A stretch of DNA of 64,000 nt from Corallincola platygyrae (GTDB taxonomy: Bacteria; Pseudomonadota; Gammaproteobacteria; Enterobacterales; Neiellaceae): the NCBI RefSeq assembly GCF_039544265.1, contig NZ_BAABLI010000013.1:1-64000 (forward strand), read 5' to 3'. The notes beneath the pieces were generated by a model, which was not told the DNA's origin, did not search any database, and saw only the letters and a program-made list of their open reading frames with translations. A program made the position numbers and the translations under genes. Positions 52,954 through 62,971 of the stretch are shown here, piece after piece. Every line of letters begins with the position of its first letter. Position 1 is the first letter of the stretch.

Positions 52954-55900
52954 TTACTCAAGCCGTGACACTAATTTGTTCAGCGCTGTTTGCGCTTCAT
53001 CGTAGTCATAGCCTTCGACAAATTTTTGCAGCTCTCGGGCCTCGCTCTTAAGTGGACCATTTTCTAACGCTGATACGATCAGATCGCAGGTTTCATTGGC
53101 CGTCAATTCATAGTTCTCTATTTCGTTTGCTAACTGTTGGAGCAAGCTTGTGAGCTGTTCGCTATCGATAGGCGCGTTATCAGCGAGCACCGCATCTCGA
53201 TCGGCATTGTCCTGAACGGATTCCAGCGCTTTGGTGATGGTCTCTATGGTGCTGTTTAGGACCTTTTTTGCATTTTCAAGCAGGGGGTTAACCTTTCGCA
53301 GCAGTTCGGTTGGCTCACTCTCTTCACGCTCATTTGATTCCCGCAATGCCTGTTCAAGCTCGCTAGCCGCCTTGGCCAGTTGCTCTGCACCGATATTACC
53401 GGCCAAGCCTTTGAGCGTGTGTGAAGTACGCTCTGCGGTCTGGGTATCACTCTGCTCTATTTCCGTTTCTATTCGCTCAATCGAATCTTGTTCTGTTTCG
53501 ATAAAGCGTTGCAGCATCTTCACGTAAGTATTTACGCTACCAGCCATTCGGGCGAGTGCACTTTCAGTATCGAAGCCTGGCAGGTCTGGTACATCAGTTG
53601 GAGTCTCTGATTTATCTCCACCTTCCGATTGTTTGTCCAACCCGGAAGTATCGAAGTCTCTCTGTTTTACCCACTTCAATAGCGCTGTGAAAACTTCGTT
53701 TGGCTCAATGGGTTTGGCAAGGTGGTCATTCATGCCCGCAGCAAGACACTTCTCTCTGTCGCCACTCATGGCGTTTGCAGTCATCGCAATGATGGGCAGA
53801 GACTGGTATTTCGGGTTTTCACGAATGATTCGGGTAGCGGCGTAGCCATCCATGACTGGCATCTGCACATCCATAAGTACAGCGTCATAATCCGCTTGTG
53901 CCAGCATATCTAAGGCAATCTGGCCATTGTCGGAAACATTGACGCGCAGGCCTACCAGTTCCAGAAGTTCAACCGCTATTTGTTGGTTTATATCGTTGTC
54001 TTCGACCAAAAGAATATTTGCCCCTCGTATCGGAGCTACCGCATCAGGATCCAGTTTATGCTCTTGTTGAGCTGGTGCGGTGGCACCTTCTCGGCCAAAG
54101 GCGTACATAATGCTATCGAGCAGTGTTGAGACGGTAATGGGTTTAGTCAGGCTGCCATCGAGCACTAAATCGCGAGCCTCTTCCTGCATTTCATCACGGT
54201 CGAACGCCGTTATCATGATCACTTTGGGAGGCCGCGCCAATGCCTCATATTGCTGCAGGGTTCTGACCATCTCAACACCATCCATGGTCGGCATTTTCCA
54301 GTCAGCAAGCACCAGTTGGTAAGGTGTCTGCTTAGTGTCGGCGAGTCTTATTTTTTCAATGGCTTCTTCGGCGGATGAGGCCAGGTCAGCATGCAAGCCT
54401 ATTTCTGTTGCCATCGCGTAGAGGATTTCCCGCGCTGCGGCACTGTCATCCACGATCAACATTGGCATCTCACTCAGATCGGCGATCTGGTAAGCCACGG
54501 CTTTTTCGTGCTGTTCAGAAAGGCCAAACTGGGCGGTGAAATAGAAGGTGCTACCTTTCCCGTGTTCGCTTTCCACCCATATCTCGCCCTGCATTAACTC
54601 CGCCAACGATTTACAGATCGCCAGCCCCAGGCCGGTACCGCCATGAGTGCGGGTGGTTGATGCGTCTGCCTGGCTGAAGGATTGAAACAGTTTTGCCATC
54701 TGTTCCTGGGTCATTCCAATGCCAGTATCCTGCACAGAGAACTGCAGCATGGTTGAGTCATCGTCTGAGCTTAATGGCGCTATTCGGATGATGATTTCGC
54801 CTTGTTCGGTAAACTTGATCGCATTATTGGCAAGGTTGATGAGTACCTGACCTAAACGTAGCGAGTCGCCGATAAGATTCAATGGCAGTTCCGGCGCAAG
54901 GTCGATAAGCAGTTCCAACCCTTTCTCTTTGCTCTTCACTGAAATGATCTGAACGACCTGATCAATGGTGTCTTGCAGGAAAAATGGCGCTTGCTCCAGT
55001 TCCATTTTGCCCGCTTCAATTTTTGAAAAGTCGAGAATGTCATTGATGATGCCGAGCAATGAGTTGGCCGACCCATGGATCTTGTTGACGTAGTCTTTTT
55101 GTTTGCGATTTAGATCGGTTTGCAGTGCTAGGTAGCTGATACCAATAATCGCATTCATGGGCGTACGTATTTCATGGCTCATATTGGCAAGAAAATCACT
55201 CTTAGCTCGGGTCGCCTCTTCGGCCGCTTCCTTCGCCATGGTTAACTCACGTTCAGCCTCTTTGCGAGCGGTGATATCTCGGATCATGCCAGTATGGATC
55301 TCGCTGTCTCCCAACTGCGAATGGCTGATGGCAACCTCCATATCAAACTGCTGACCATTTTTTCTTACGCCGACAGTCTCGACAACGGAGTCATGTAGTG
55401 TGCTATCCGGTTGTGGTTGTGTACCTGCAGGAGAATTGGGTAGATGGAAGGGAGCGTCCATCAAAAGAGTCAGTGGCTGTCCCTTTGCTTCTTTAGCGCT
55501 GTAGCCGAAAATCGTTTCGGCAGAAGGGCTGAACTCTATGATTTCTCCTTCACTGTCTACCACGACGATGCCATCTGAGGCGTTTTCTATAATTGATTGA
55601 GTACGGGCTGAGGTGTGTTTGAGTTCGTGAGTGCGTTCCTCAACCAATACTTCGAGTTCAGCTTGAGAGCGTGATAGGGCTTGCGTTGCACGTTTACCTA
55701 ATGCCAGAGTGAACAGAGTACTGCCGAATATCAAGAAAAGAGCAGCGCTGAGAATGCCGTATACTGTTGTCTCAAATAGCGCAAACTGTTCAAATGATTC
55801 TGCGACATCGACTTCGGTTACTAGACCTAAGCTCAGCTTGTGGTCCCATTGCCAACTGCCTACCACCATTACCCCGCGATAGTCTCGATAGCCATTCAGG

Positions 55901-58185
55901 TCCGTGCCATTAATGAACTTAGTCAGTTCTTTGGCCATTTTTGTCAGCGGCCAATTTGCCTGCTCGCTAAAATCTGCCTGGGATTTACTTAGCTCTGTGC
56001 CGGGGTCGGCTATTCGCAAGTTCAACACGGGGTCTTTCCCCGCTTCAATTAGACCAAGGTCTCTTACTTGCTGAGTAAAGCGCAGTCTGGAAAGTAACAA
56101 GCCTTGTTTATCTATGGCGTAGGTTTCACCGCTCTTACCGGTAAAGCCAGCTGAGAGGACTTGGGAAAACTTCCCTTCAGGGTTAATGCGCTTGGTCAGA
56201 ATCGCGATCACTTCGCCTTGTTTGGTCACCGGAGAAGCGAAAAACATGGTGGGTGGATTTTTGTCACTTCGTGATTCCAGTGCCACGTCGGAGCGAATCG
56301 GTGGTATGAAAACGCTTTCGCCATTCAGCACGCGTTCCAATAGCTCGGGACGCCGCTGACTGATGAAGTTTATGGTGCCGACGTTAGTATCGCGTTTGGA
56401 GGCCAGGCTTATCATTTCTGGGGAAATAATAAAGAATCCCATTCTGCCGAAGTTATCCTGAATTTCTTCGAAGAAGCGTCTGGCATCTCGTTGCGCCATT
56501 GCGTTGACTAGGGAGGATTTGTCTTTTGGTGTTGCGAGTAAATCCTCGGTAATTGCCACCATCTTTGGACTTCTGGCAATAATCTCCAACGTACTGATCT
56601 CGTCTTCCACCCAACTGTTCAGGCGCTGCTGGGTCGATGTAATCAACGATGTGAGGTTGTATTCGATACTATCAAATGTCTTCGCTTTGACTCGCTGAAC
56701 ATAATTGTTGGCGATAGCGAACAATAGAATCGACAGGATCACCAAAATGGCCAGGGCGAAGTATTTAAACTTCTTAGAGCCAAATCTGGCCGCAAACTTA
56801 TACTCATCTGCGCCTAGTGTCAGCCGGGTAATTGCCGCGCCAAAGATCGTCAAAGCTACGACTAAGGCAGCGATTATCCATATCGGCTCCAGCTCTAAGA
56901 CACCGGTTTGTTGTCCGGCATTCGCATTTTCTTCTGGTGGGCGTATCCAATCTTGCTGGGTTTCAAGGAGATCAACCGCAGAGATGGACGCAATCGATTT
57001 TTGTAGTATCTGATGGAGAATCGGTTCTGTTTTGACTGAATACAGGTGGATTAACGAGGGAGGGATCGCGTCTTCATCAAGTGCGCGTATTCCTACTATT
57101 TCGCGTGCTTTAATTCGGTCTTCAATGATGAGTTCTGCGTCAATGATCGCGTCGACTTCACCCGTGGTAAGCAGATTGATGGATTCTTCAATGTGCTCGG
57201 TGGAGACAATCTCTATGTTGGGGTAGCTCTGTGCGACTTTTGTGTTAGTGATGTAACCCTGAGGGATAGCCACGCGAGCGAAGGACAGGTCGTCATTGGA
57301 TTGAAGGTCTACACGCTCGTCCAGTACGTAAAACAGCTCTCGTATTTTGAAGTAAGGAGCTGAAAAGAAGCCGTTTTCTTCACGCTCTTCACTGTAATAC
57401 GTAACCGGGAGTAATTCGATGTTGCCTTGGTTAAACTCCGACAGCAGAGTGTTCCATTCGCCAGAGACGATTTCGAATTCTAAACCTGAGCGTTTGCTTA
57501 ACTCTTGAAGCAAGGTACCTGCTAAACCTGCGACTTGGCCATTGTCGATAAAAACGATAGGTGGCCAGTGCTCAACGCCGATACGAACAACATTGTTTTC
57601 GATCCATGCTTTTTCTTCTTCAGAAAAACGAAGGATGTCGCTGTTCAGTTGGTTTTCTTCCTGCTTGTATCGTGCCGCAGCCTCCAGCGCTGCAATGTAC
57701 TCGAGCAATGAGTTCATATATTGCGCTTTGTACTTTCGGTATTCGGCACTGTTTATCAGCGCCATTGCGGCTTGGTGTTGTTCGCTTTGAACAAGTGAAA
57801 TGGCACGTTTTTCCATTTCGACAAGTGCGTTATTTGCACCATCTATTCGCTTGATTATTTGGGTGTTTTGCTTCTTTGGGTTAGCAAGCAGTTGCTTGAT
57901 AATGGTGTCTAGATGTGGTTCATTTTCGGTATAACGGGTCAGCCATTTAGGATCGCCTGTAAAGGCGTAACTGAGTACGGAAGAGGTGAGTACTTCATCC
58001 AGATATTTAAGTTCAATGGCAATGGTTTGAAGGTCGGTAACGGTGAGGTTTGAGCCTTCAGTTAGCTCAGTTGAGGTATCACTGTCAGCAGAGGTTGGAA
58101 GTGAGCACAGTGACAATACAAGCACCATTACGATGCCGATACACTCAATGAAGTGACGACTAATGGCTTTATTCGCCTTGAACAT
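52954..58185 (-). CDS. hybrid sensor histidine kinase (SBP-Cache-PAS-HisKA-HATPase-REC-REC-Hpt)
   Basis: 1743 residues with a signal peptide or first helix (1-33), a solute-binding (SBP_bac_3) domain at ~198-425, two membrane helices (~430-452, ~475-500), a second extracytoplasmic Cache-like domain (~500-800), a helix (~800-830) and PAS (~860-980). The kinase core has phospho-His H1004 in MSHEIRTPMN and an ATPase domain with DTGIGM and GGTGLGL. Two receivers carry D1295 (ADWKMP) and D1439 (MDVQMP); the Hpt domain has H1589 (SHTLKG). All phosphorelay residues are present. No response regulator with a DNA-binding domain is adjacent, so the final output is elsewhere. Confidence 0.92.
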   Translation of the reverse strand: MFKANKAISRHFIECIGIVMVLVLSLCSLPTSADSDTSTELTEGSNLTVTDLQTIAIELKYLDEVLTSSVLSYAFTGDPKWLTRYTENEPHLDTIIKQLLANPKKQNTQIIKRIDGANNALVEMEKRAISLVQSEQHQAAMALINSAEYRKYKAQYMNSLLEYIAALEAAARYKQEENQLNSDILRFSEEEKAWIENNVVRIGVEHWPPIVFIDNGQVAGLAGTLLQELSKRSGLEFEIVSGEWNTLLSEFNQGNIELLPVTYYSEEREENGFFSAPYFKIRELFYVLDERVDLQSNDDLSFARVAIPQGYITNTKVAQSYPNIEIVSTEHIEESINLLTTGEVDAIIDAELIIEDRIKAREIVGIRALDEDAIPPSLIHLYSVKTEPILHQILQKSIASISAVDLLETQQDWIRPPEENANAGQQTGVLELEPIWIIAALVVALTIFGAAITRLTLGADEYKFAARFGSKKFKYFALAILVILSILLFAIANNYVQRVKAKTFDSIEYNLTSLITSTQQRLNSWVEDEISTLEIIARSPKMVAITEDLLATPKDKSSLVNAMAQRDARRFFEEIQDNFGRMGFFIISPEMISLASKRDTNVGTINFISQRRPELLERVLNGESVFIPPIRSDVALESRSDKNPPTMFFASPVTKQGEVIAILTKRINPEGKFSQVLSAGFTGKSGETYAIDKQGLLLSRLRFTQQVRDLGLIEAGKDPVLNLRIADPGTELSKSQADFSEQANWPLTKMAKELTKFINGTDLNGYRDYRGVMVVGSWQWDHKLSLGLVTEVDVAESFEQFALFETTVYGILSAALFLIFGSTLFTLALGKRATQALSRSQAELEVLVEERTHELKHTSARTQSIIENASDGIVVVDSEGEIIEFSPSAETIFGYSAKEAKGQPLTLLMDAPFHLPNSPAGTQPQPDSTLHDSVVETVGVRKNGQQFDMEVAISHSQLGDSEIHTGMIRDITARKEAERELTMAKEAAEEATRAKSDFLANMSHEIRTPMNAIIGISYLALQTDLNRKQKDYVNKIHGSANSLLGIINDILDFSKIEAGKMELEQAPFFLQDTIDQVVQIISVKSKEKGLELLIDLAPELPLNLIGDSLRLGQVLINLANNAIKFTEQGEIIIRIAPLSSDDDSTMLQFSVQDTGIGMTQEQMAKLFQSFSQADASTTRTHGGTGLGLAICKSLAELMQGEIWVESEHGKGSTFYFTAQFGLSEQHEKAVAYQIADLSEMPMLIVDDSAAAREILYAMATEIGLHADLASSAEEAIEKIRLADTKQTPYQLVLADWKMPTMDGVEMVRTLQQYEALARPPKVIMITAFDRDEMQEEARDLVLDGSLTKPITVSTLLDSIMYAFGREGATAPAQQEHKLDPDAVAPIRGANILLVEDNDINQQIAVELLELVGLRVNVSDNGQIALDMLAQADYDAVLMDVQMPVMDGYAATRIIRENPKYQSLPIIAMTANAMSGDREKCLAAGMNDHLAKPIEPNEVFTALLKWVKQRDFDTSGLDKQSEGGDKSETPTDVPDLPGFDTESALARMAGSVNTYVKMLQRFIETEQDSIERIETEIEQSDTQTAERTSHTLKGLAGNIGAEQLAKAASELEQALRESNEREESEPTELLRKVNPLLENAKKVLNSTIETITKALESVQDNADRDAVLADNAPIDSEQLTSLLQQLANEIENYELTANETCDLIVSALENGPLKSEARELQKFVEGYDYDEAQTALNKLVSRLE

Positions 58186-58375
58186 AGATGGCTGGCCTCA
58201 ACCTAAAAAAACGAACATCTTTTTCAAAAACATCAGACAGTTGTAGCTCGTTTCAGTCTAGCTACATAGTTTAGCTTGTGCTAGATGTGAGGTGGATTTA
58301 ACAATCCGGCTAATGGAGATAGCTTAGGCAGGCTGGCGCAATGTGGGCGAGGTAGTTGAAACCATACCTACCAAT

Positions 58376-58687
58376 TCAATAGAAAATGGCCAGCCAGACG
58401 GTCACTTCCTCTGGTGCTGTTGCTATGACTTTGTGCTTCTCATGCGCTTTGATGTTGATATAGTCGCCTGGATTTAGGGTAATCTTTCTACCATCTTCAA
58501 ACTCAAGCACACCAAACCCTGATAACACCATAACCCATTCGTTTTCACTTTGATCATACCAACCCGACTTTGGGGAAGAATGGCCCTTGGAGACGATGCG
58601 TTCAATACGTAAAAACTCTGTGGTGAGGAGATATTGAAAAACCTCTTCAGACAGCTCTTTTGGGATATCATCAAACAGGTTTGCCAT
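58376..58687 (-). CDS. small cupin protein
   Basis: A 103-residue single-domain cupin. SGWYDQSENEWVMVLSGFGVLEF is motif 1-like and LNPGDYINIKAHEKHKV is motif 2. A His in motif 2 and Glu in motif 1 could bind a metal. GAGAGGAGC precedes the ATG, which begins 13 bases after the GNAT stop. Last gene of a four-gene operon. Function unknown. Confidence 0.78.
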   Translation of the reverse strand: MANLFDDIPKELSEEVFQYLLTTEFLRIERIVSKGHSSPKSGWYDQSENEWVMVLSGFGVLEFEDGRKITLNPGDYINIKAHEKHKVIATAPEEVTVWLAIFY

Positions 58688-58700
58688 GCTCCTCTCGCCT

Positions 58701-59258
58701 TTACCAATAGATAGGATCGGATAAAGCTTCGACGCAGCGACAAGCTCCCGATACGTTTGTTATCGCTGTCTCGGTGAGCGATTGTCCTAGCCAACCATGA
58801 GGGTAGGAGAGGGGGACTGGTGGCACAATCTTTTTATCTGAGACCGGCTCGAATCCTACTTTGCAGTAGAAATTAGGATCTCCGTAGGTCAGCACCCATT
58901 CAGTGCCATTTTCTTTAAGCACATCCAACCCGTATCTAATCAGTGCCTGGCCTATACCTTGACCTTGGAAATCAGTATGTATTGCGACAGGTGAAAGAAT
59001 ATAAGCAAGACTGTCGTCCCCAAAATCCAGCTGGCTGAAAAAAATCGAGCCGACGATCTGGCGCTTATGCTCCGCGACAAAATTGAATAGCTTATCCGGT
59101 GGGGTTTTATCGAACATATCTTTGGCAAGCCCGCCGATTAAAGCCCCCTCAGTCTCACCTTCAGATGCGGAAAATACAGCTTTGAAGAGCGCGGCAATGG
59201 CGTCTTTGTCTATTGCTGAACCAGTGGTTGTATCAGAAGCTGTGGCGCGATAAATCAT
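58701..59258 (-). CDS. GNAT family N-acetyltransferase
   Basis: 185 residues. The acetyl-CoA motif LSPVAIHTDFQGQGIGQALI is intact, followed by WVLTYGDPNFYCKVGFEPV. This resembles the YhbS-type group. The start at ATG 59258 gives MIYRATASDT and follows AGAGAG; the open frame extends upstream over the VOC gene without support. Substrate unknown. Confidence 0.83.
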   Translation of the reverse strand: MIYRATASDTTTGSAIDKDAIAALFKAVFSASEGETEGALIGGLAKDMFDKTPPDKLFNFVAEHKRQIVGSIFFSQLDFGDDSLAYILSPVAIHTDFQGQGIGQALIRYGLDVLKENGTEWVLTYGDPNFYCKVGFEPVSDKKIVPPVPLSYPHGWLGQSLTETAITNVSGACRCVEALSDPIYW

Positions 59259-59277
59259 ATGTTCTCTCTTCTGGTGT

Positions 59278-59667
59278 TTATTCAGCGCTATGGCAGACAA
59301 CACAGATCTTATTGCCGTCAGGGTCTGTGAAGTAAGCGCCATAGTAATTGGGGTGATAATGAGGGCGCAGGCCGGGCCTGCCTTGGCACTTGGCACCATC
59401 ACCAATGGCTTGCTGATAAGCTTGGTCAACCATCGCTCTGTTGTTGGCATTGAATGCGACCATCTGGCCATTGCCAGCGCTATGGGGGTCGCCATTGTAT
59501 GCTGTCCCCAAGATAAACAGTGGCCTGTCATCTTGGCCGTGCCAGGCCGCCCAGGGTTTGGAATCATCACAAAACTTAAGCTTCAGCCCCAACAACTTCA
59601 TCAGTGATGCATAAAATCGAAAGCTGACAAGAAAGTCGTTTGTGCCAATGCAGATATGAGAAATCAT
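59278..59667 (-). CDS. VOC family (glyoxalase-fold) protein
   Basis: A 129-residue protein with the paired beta-alpha-beta-beta-beta pattern. It begins MISHICIGTNDF and ends with YGAYFTDPDGNKICVVCH, the typical metal-site end. It may act as a lyase, dioxygenase or resistance protein. AGGA precedes the ATG. Second gene of the operon. Confidence 0.84.
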   Translation of the reverse strand: MISHICIGTNDFLVSFRFYASLMKLLGLKLKFCDDSKPWAAWHGQDDRPLFILGTAYNGDPHSAGNGQMVAFNANNRAMVDQAYQQAIGDGAKCQGRPGLRPHYHPNYYGAYFTDPDGNKICVVCHSAE

Positions 59668-59678
59668 GTGTGTTCCTA

Positions 59679-60134
59679 CTATTTGGTTGATACCTGCTTT
59701 CGGGTGTCATGCATCTGCCAAAGTACATTGAGCACCTTCCATTGGCCTTCTGCCGTCTTGTATAGGTGCATGTAGTCAATCCAGTCATCGACGGTAAGTT
59801 TGGCTGAAGCGACACGTTGGTCGATGTCGAAAATGTCTATCTCTACACGAGGCGAAGCGGAAAATCGGCTGCCGTCTCGGTTATATCTACCTGCCAATTC
59901 AATCATGTAGTCGTAGCTGGTTTCCATCACAAATTCATTGCCCTGCTTATCTTGCCAATAGGTTCGCTTGGCCAACGCTCTATCCAGTGCGCGTTCCATT
60001 AATGCAGGATTCACCTGATGTTGTGATTCGATGTAATCAAATATCGCTCTTTCAATGGCGATAGCATCTGGGCTTTTGGCAAACACAGGACACTGGAGGG
60101 CCAAAAATACTGCGCAGGTGATAATTCGCAACAT
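59679..60134 (-). CDS. exported NTF2-like (putative lumazine-binding/SnoaL-like) protein
   Basis: A 151-residue protein starting at ATG 60134 with GGAG before it, giving a signal peptide (MLRIITCAVFLALQCPVFA). The mature part has the cone-fold features of the NTF2-like superfamily: an N-terminal helix pair, then VEIDIFDIDQRVASAKLTV and WKVLNVLWQM. Upstream in-frame ATG codons are unsupported. First gene of the operon NTF2-VOC-GNAT-cupin. Confidence 0.72.
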   Translation of the reverse strand: MLRIITCAVFLALQCPVFAKSPDAIAIERAIFDYIESQHQVNPALMERALDRALAKRTYWQDKQGNEFVMETSYDYMIELAGRYNRDGSRFSASPRVEIDIFDIDQRVASAKLTVDDWIDYMHLYKTAEGQWKVLNVLWQMHDTRKQVSTK

Positions 60135-60505
60135 AACTTGCTCCGTAGTAGATATGATAGAGGCTGGTACCGACGTTGCCGAACAAACCCATCCCAATGA
60201 TTGTCATCAACTGTTGCCCGGTAAGGTATTGCTGAGGATAAAACCATAACTCACTTTTAGCGCTAAGCATGCCTAACCAGATAACCGGAGAAACAGGTCG
60301 TTCGAATGCGCGGACCATGCCATTGCTTCGAGCCATACAGGTGGGAAAAGCAGCATGGGGCCACATCACCTTATAAGTGTGAAGACGATTTTAAAGCGAA
60401 GAACCTTTGAGAGGTGATTCATTTTAACGCCTGAAAGAGTTCAGCATGAAAATCGAACTAGCTTTCACAATATGAGCGTAAAACAGAACAACTAGGTTGT
60501 AAGGA
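60135..60505. other. 371-base intergenic stretch without a supported gene
   Basis: I find no RNA gene, repeat or coding gene here. An open frame of 105 codons crosses it on the minus strand (start ~60369) and runs into the NTF2-like gene. It has no ribosome binding site and no recognisable protein features. The promoter of the downstream NTF2 operon should lie here. Confidence 0.5.
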
Positions 60506-60898
60506 CTATTTTGTGGAGCAATCCCAACCTTGATGCTCAGCTAGGTAACGTCGTATGTAAAAGTTGTAATAGGTGGCGTATTGAATAGCAATAGCGTTTA
60601 GTTTGGCTTCTTCATAACTCGCTCTTGTGTCGGATGTGCCGTTTATTGGGTTGATATCTGTGTAATGGACACATGCGTTAGGGATGCCTGGCGCAGAGAC
60701 TGAGTAACCATAGACACCTCTGAATCGGTAATCGCCGTCAGCAATTGCGGTACTGGCCTCTTTTGCCGGATCAGCAGTATAAAGCCAACCTAACGATTCC
60801 TTTACTCTGGCTTCTGTGTCTGCATCGTTAGAAACGTACTCGATACGGGCACACGCTGTGAGCAGCAATGGCAGTGTTAGCAAAAGTACTTTATTCAT
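60506..60898 (-). CDS. small lipoprotein, unknown function
   Basis: 130 residues with a short signal and lipobox LLTAC (Cys16). The mature part has two Cys (NACVHY, WDCST) that may pair, and several Tyr-rich stretches (YATYYNFYIRRY). GGGAGAGG precedes the ATG. No domain recognised. Confidence 0.68.
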   Translation of the reverse strand: MNKVLLLTLPLLLTACARIEYVSNDADTEARVKESLGWLYTADPAKEASTAIADGDYRFRGVYGYSVSAPGIPNACVHYTDINPINGTSDTRASYEEAKLNAIAIQYATYYNFYIRRYLAEHQGWDCSTK

Positions 60899-61001
60899 GT
60901 GGGGCAGCCTCTCCCTGCTTTTGCTTTGGGAGTTTCATCAACGGGGGCTCTATGATCAAGAAGCTTGTTTCGCGAAACTACTAAGATGCGATCGAACGCA
61001 A

Positions 61002-61032
61002 TAAAAAAGCCGCCTGATTTAAGGCGGCTTTG
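61002..61032 (-). terminator. Rho-independent terminator of dxs
   Basis: On the minus strand the 10-bp stem AAAGCCGCCT (pairing 61022-61031 with 61006-61015) ends in a run of six or more T. Confidence 0.9.
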
Positions 61033-61054
61033 TTAACTCTGCAATGAGCAAGGA

Positions 61055-62938
61055 TTAGCGTTCGCAGTAATCGCGAATACTGTTGGTTATGCCTTCGCCA
61101 TCAAGGCCAAGCTCGGCAAGGATCTCTTCCTGACCGCCATGCTTGATGATTTCATCCGGCAAGCCCAGATTGAGCACGGGTTTGCACTGTTTGCTGCTCA
61201 TCAGGTATTCATTAACCGCAGAGCCTGCGCCACCCATAATGACGTTGTCTTCCAACGTTACCAGCACATCATGTGTGGCAGCCATCTGGTCGATAATGGC
61301 AGTATCCAGAGGCTTGATAAAACGCATATCGACAACGGTCGCATCCAGCTCTTCGGCGGCTTGTTTTGCCGCGGAGAGCAAGGTACCGAAGCTAAGAATG
61401 GCAACGCTGCCAGTGGCGGTATTGCCGCTGCCTTCTCTTACCGTTCTCGACTGGCCTAACGGCACGGCTTTCATCTCTTTCTGCAACTCAACGCCGGGAC
61501 CCTGACCTCGCGGATAGCGCACTGCAGCAGGTTGCTGCAGGGTATGGCCGGTGTAGAGCATCTGGCGACATTCGTTTTCGTCAGATGGCGCCATGATCAC
61601 CAGATTCGGGATGCAGCGCATAAAGCTCAGATCGTAAGCGCCCTGGTGAGTTGGACCATCGGAGCCGACAACACCTGCACGGTCTATGGCGAACAGCACT
61701 GGCAGGTTCTGAATGGCCACATCGTGGACCAACTGGTCGTAGCCACGCTGCAGGAAGGTGGAATAGATGGCAACCACCGCATTGTAATCTTCACAAGCGA
61801 AACCTGCTGCCAGCGTCACCGCATGCTGTTCAGCAATGGCCGTATCGAAATACTTGTCAGGGTGCTCCTGACTAAAGCGGACCATGCCTGAGCCTTCACG
61901 CATAGCAGGGGTAACAGCGAGTAGTTTGTCATCCTGTTCTGCCATATCGCACAACCAGTCGCCAAATACTTTCGAGTAGGTTGGGTGGCCGGGGGTGGAC
62001 TTGGGCAGTTGAGCTTCGTCGGGATTAAATTTAGGTACCGCATGATAACCAATGGGGTCATTCTCGGCAGGGGCATAACCCTTACCTTTTTTGGTCATCA
62101 CATGAAGAAGCTGAGGGCCTTTCAGTTGACGCATATTGTGGAGGGTCTCCACCAGTGCATCAACGTCGTGACCATCGATAGGGCCGATATAGTTAAAGCC
62201 TAATTCTTCGAAGAAAGTCCCCGGCACAACCATGCCTTTGAGATGTTCTTCGGTGCGTCGAGCCAGCTCTTTAATCGGTGGCAAACCAGAAAGAACCTTT
62301 TTGCCGCCTTCACGGATGCTGGTATAGAGGCTACCGGAGAGCACGCGGGCAAGGTGGTTGTTAAGTGCACCCACGTTTTCTGAAATCGACATCTCGTTGT
62401 CGTTCAATACCACCAGCATATCCGGGTCGATATCACCTGCGTGGTTCATCGCCTCGAATGCCATGCCGGCAGTCATAGCGCCATCACCGATGACGGCGAC
62501 GACTTTGCGACCCTGCTGTTCTCGTTCTGCAGCAATGGCCATCGCCAGTGCCGCACTGATTGACGTAGAAGAGTGGCCTACACCTAAGGTGTCGTATTCG
62601 CTTTCGTCACGCCATGGGAAAGGATGCAGTCCATCTTTTTTCTTGATGGTTTCCATCTGGTCACGACGGCCGGTCAGGATCTTGTGAGGGTAGGCTTGAT
62701 GGCCGACATCCCAGATCAGGCGATCGAAGGGAGTGTTGTATACATAGTGCAGCGCTACAGTCAGTTCGACTGTGCCCAGACCGGAAGCAAGGTGGCCCGC
62801 GCTTTGGCTTACCGAAGCCAACAGGAAGCGGCGCAGTTCATCACACAGCTGAGTCAGCTGCTCTTGTGACAGCTCTCTGAGATTGGCTGGCAGTGGTGCC
62901 TTTGCCAGTAGTGGATAGTCGTTGATATCGACACTCAT
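61055..62938 (-). CDS. dxs: 1-deoxy-D-xylulose-5-phosphate synthase
   Basis: A 627-residue thiamine diphosphate enzyme, first step of the MEP isoprenoid pathway. The TPP motif GDGAMTAGMAFEAMNHAGD is present, and DRAGVVGSDGPTHQG and YSTFLQRGYDQLVHDV of the pyrimidine domain are intact. It follows ispA by 33 bases. Confidence 0.98.
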   Translation of the reverse strand: MSVDINDYPLLAKAPLPANLRELSQEQLTQLCDELRRFLLASVSQSAGHLASGLGTVELTVALHYVYNTPFDRLIWDVGHQAYPHKILTGRRDQMETIKKKDGLHPFPWRDESEYDTLGVGHSSTSISAALAMAIAAEREQQGRKVVAVIGDGAMTAGMAFEAMNHAGDIDPDMLVVLNDNEMSISENVGALNNHLARVLSGSLYTSIREGGKKVLSGLPPIKELARRTEEHLKGMVVPGTFFEELGFNYIGPIDGHDVDALVETLHNMRQLKGPQLLHVMTKKGKGYAPAENDPIGYHAVPKFNPDEAQLPKSTPGHPTYSKVFGDWLCDMAEQDDKLLAVTPAMREGSGMVRFSQEHPDKYFDTAIAEQHAVTLAAGFACEDYNAVVAIYSTFLQRGYDQLVHDVAIQNLPVLFAIDRAGVVGSDGPTHQGAYDLSFMRCIPNLVIMAPSDENECRQMLYTGHTLQQPAAVRYPRGQGPGVELQKEMKAVPLGQSRTVREGSGNTATGSVAILSFGTLLSAAKQAAEELDATVVDMRFIKPLDTAIIDQMAATHDVLVTLEDNVIMGGAGSAVNEYLMSSKQCKPVLNLGLPDEIIKHGGQEEILAELGLDGEGITNSIRDYCER

Positions 62939-62971
62939 CTTATTGTTCTTATCTTCTTTAGCGAATCTACG

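Noticed and set aside
58701..59570. A 289-residue version of the GNAT protein
   Set aside because: The first ~100 codons overlap the VOC gene in another frame; the acetyltransferase starts at 59258 behind a ribosome binding site.
60052..60369. A 105-codon minus-strand frame before the NTF2-like gene
   Set aside because: No ribosome binding site or recognisable features are present, and it overlaps the better supported gene in another frame.
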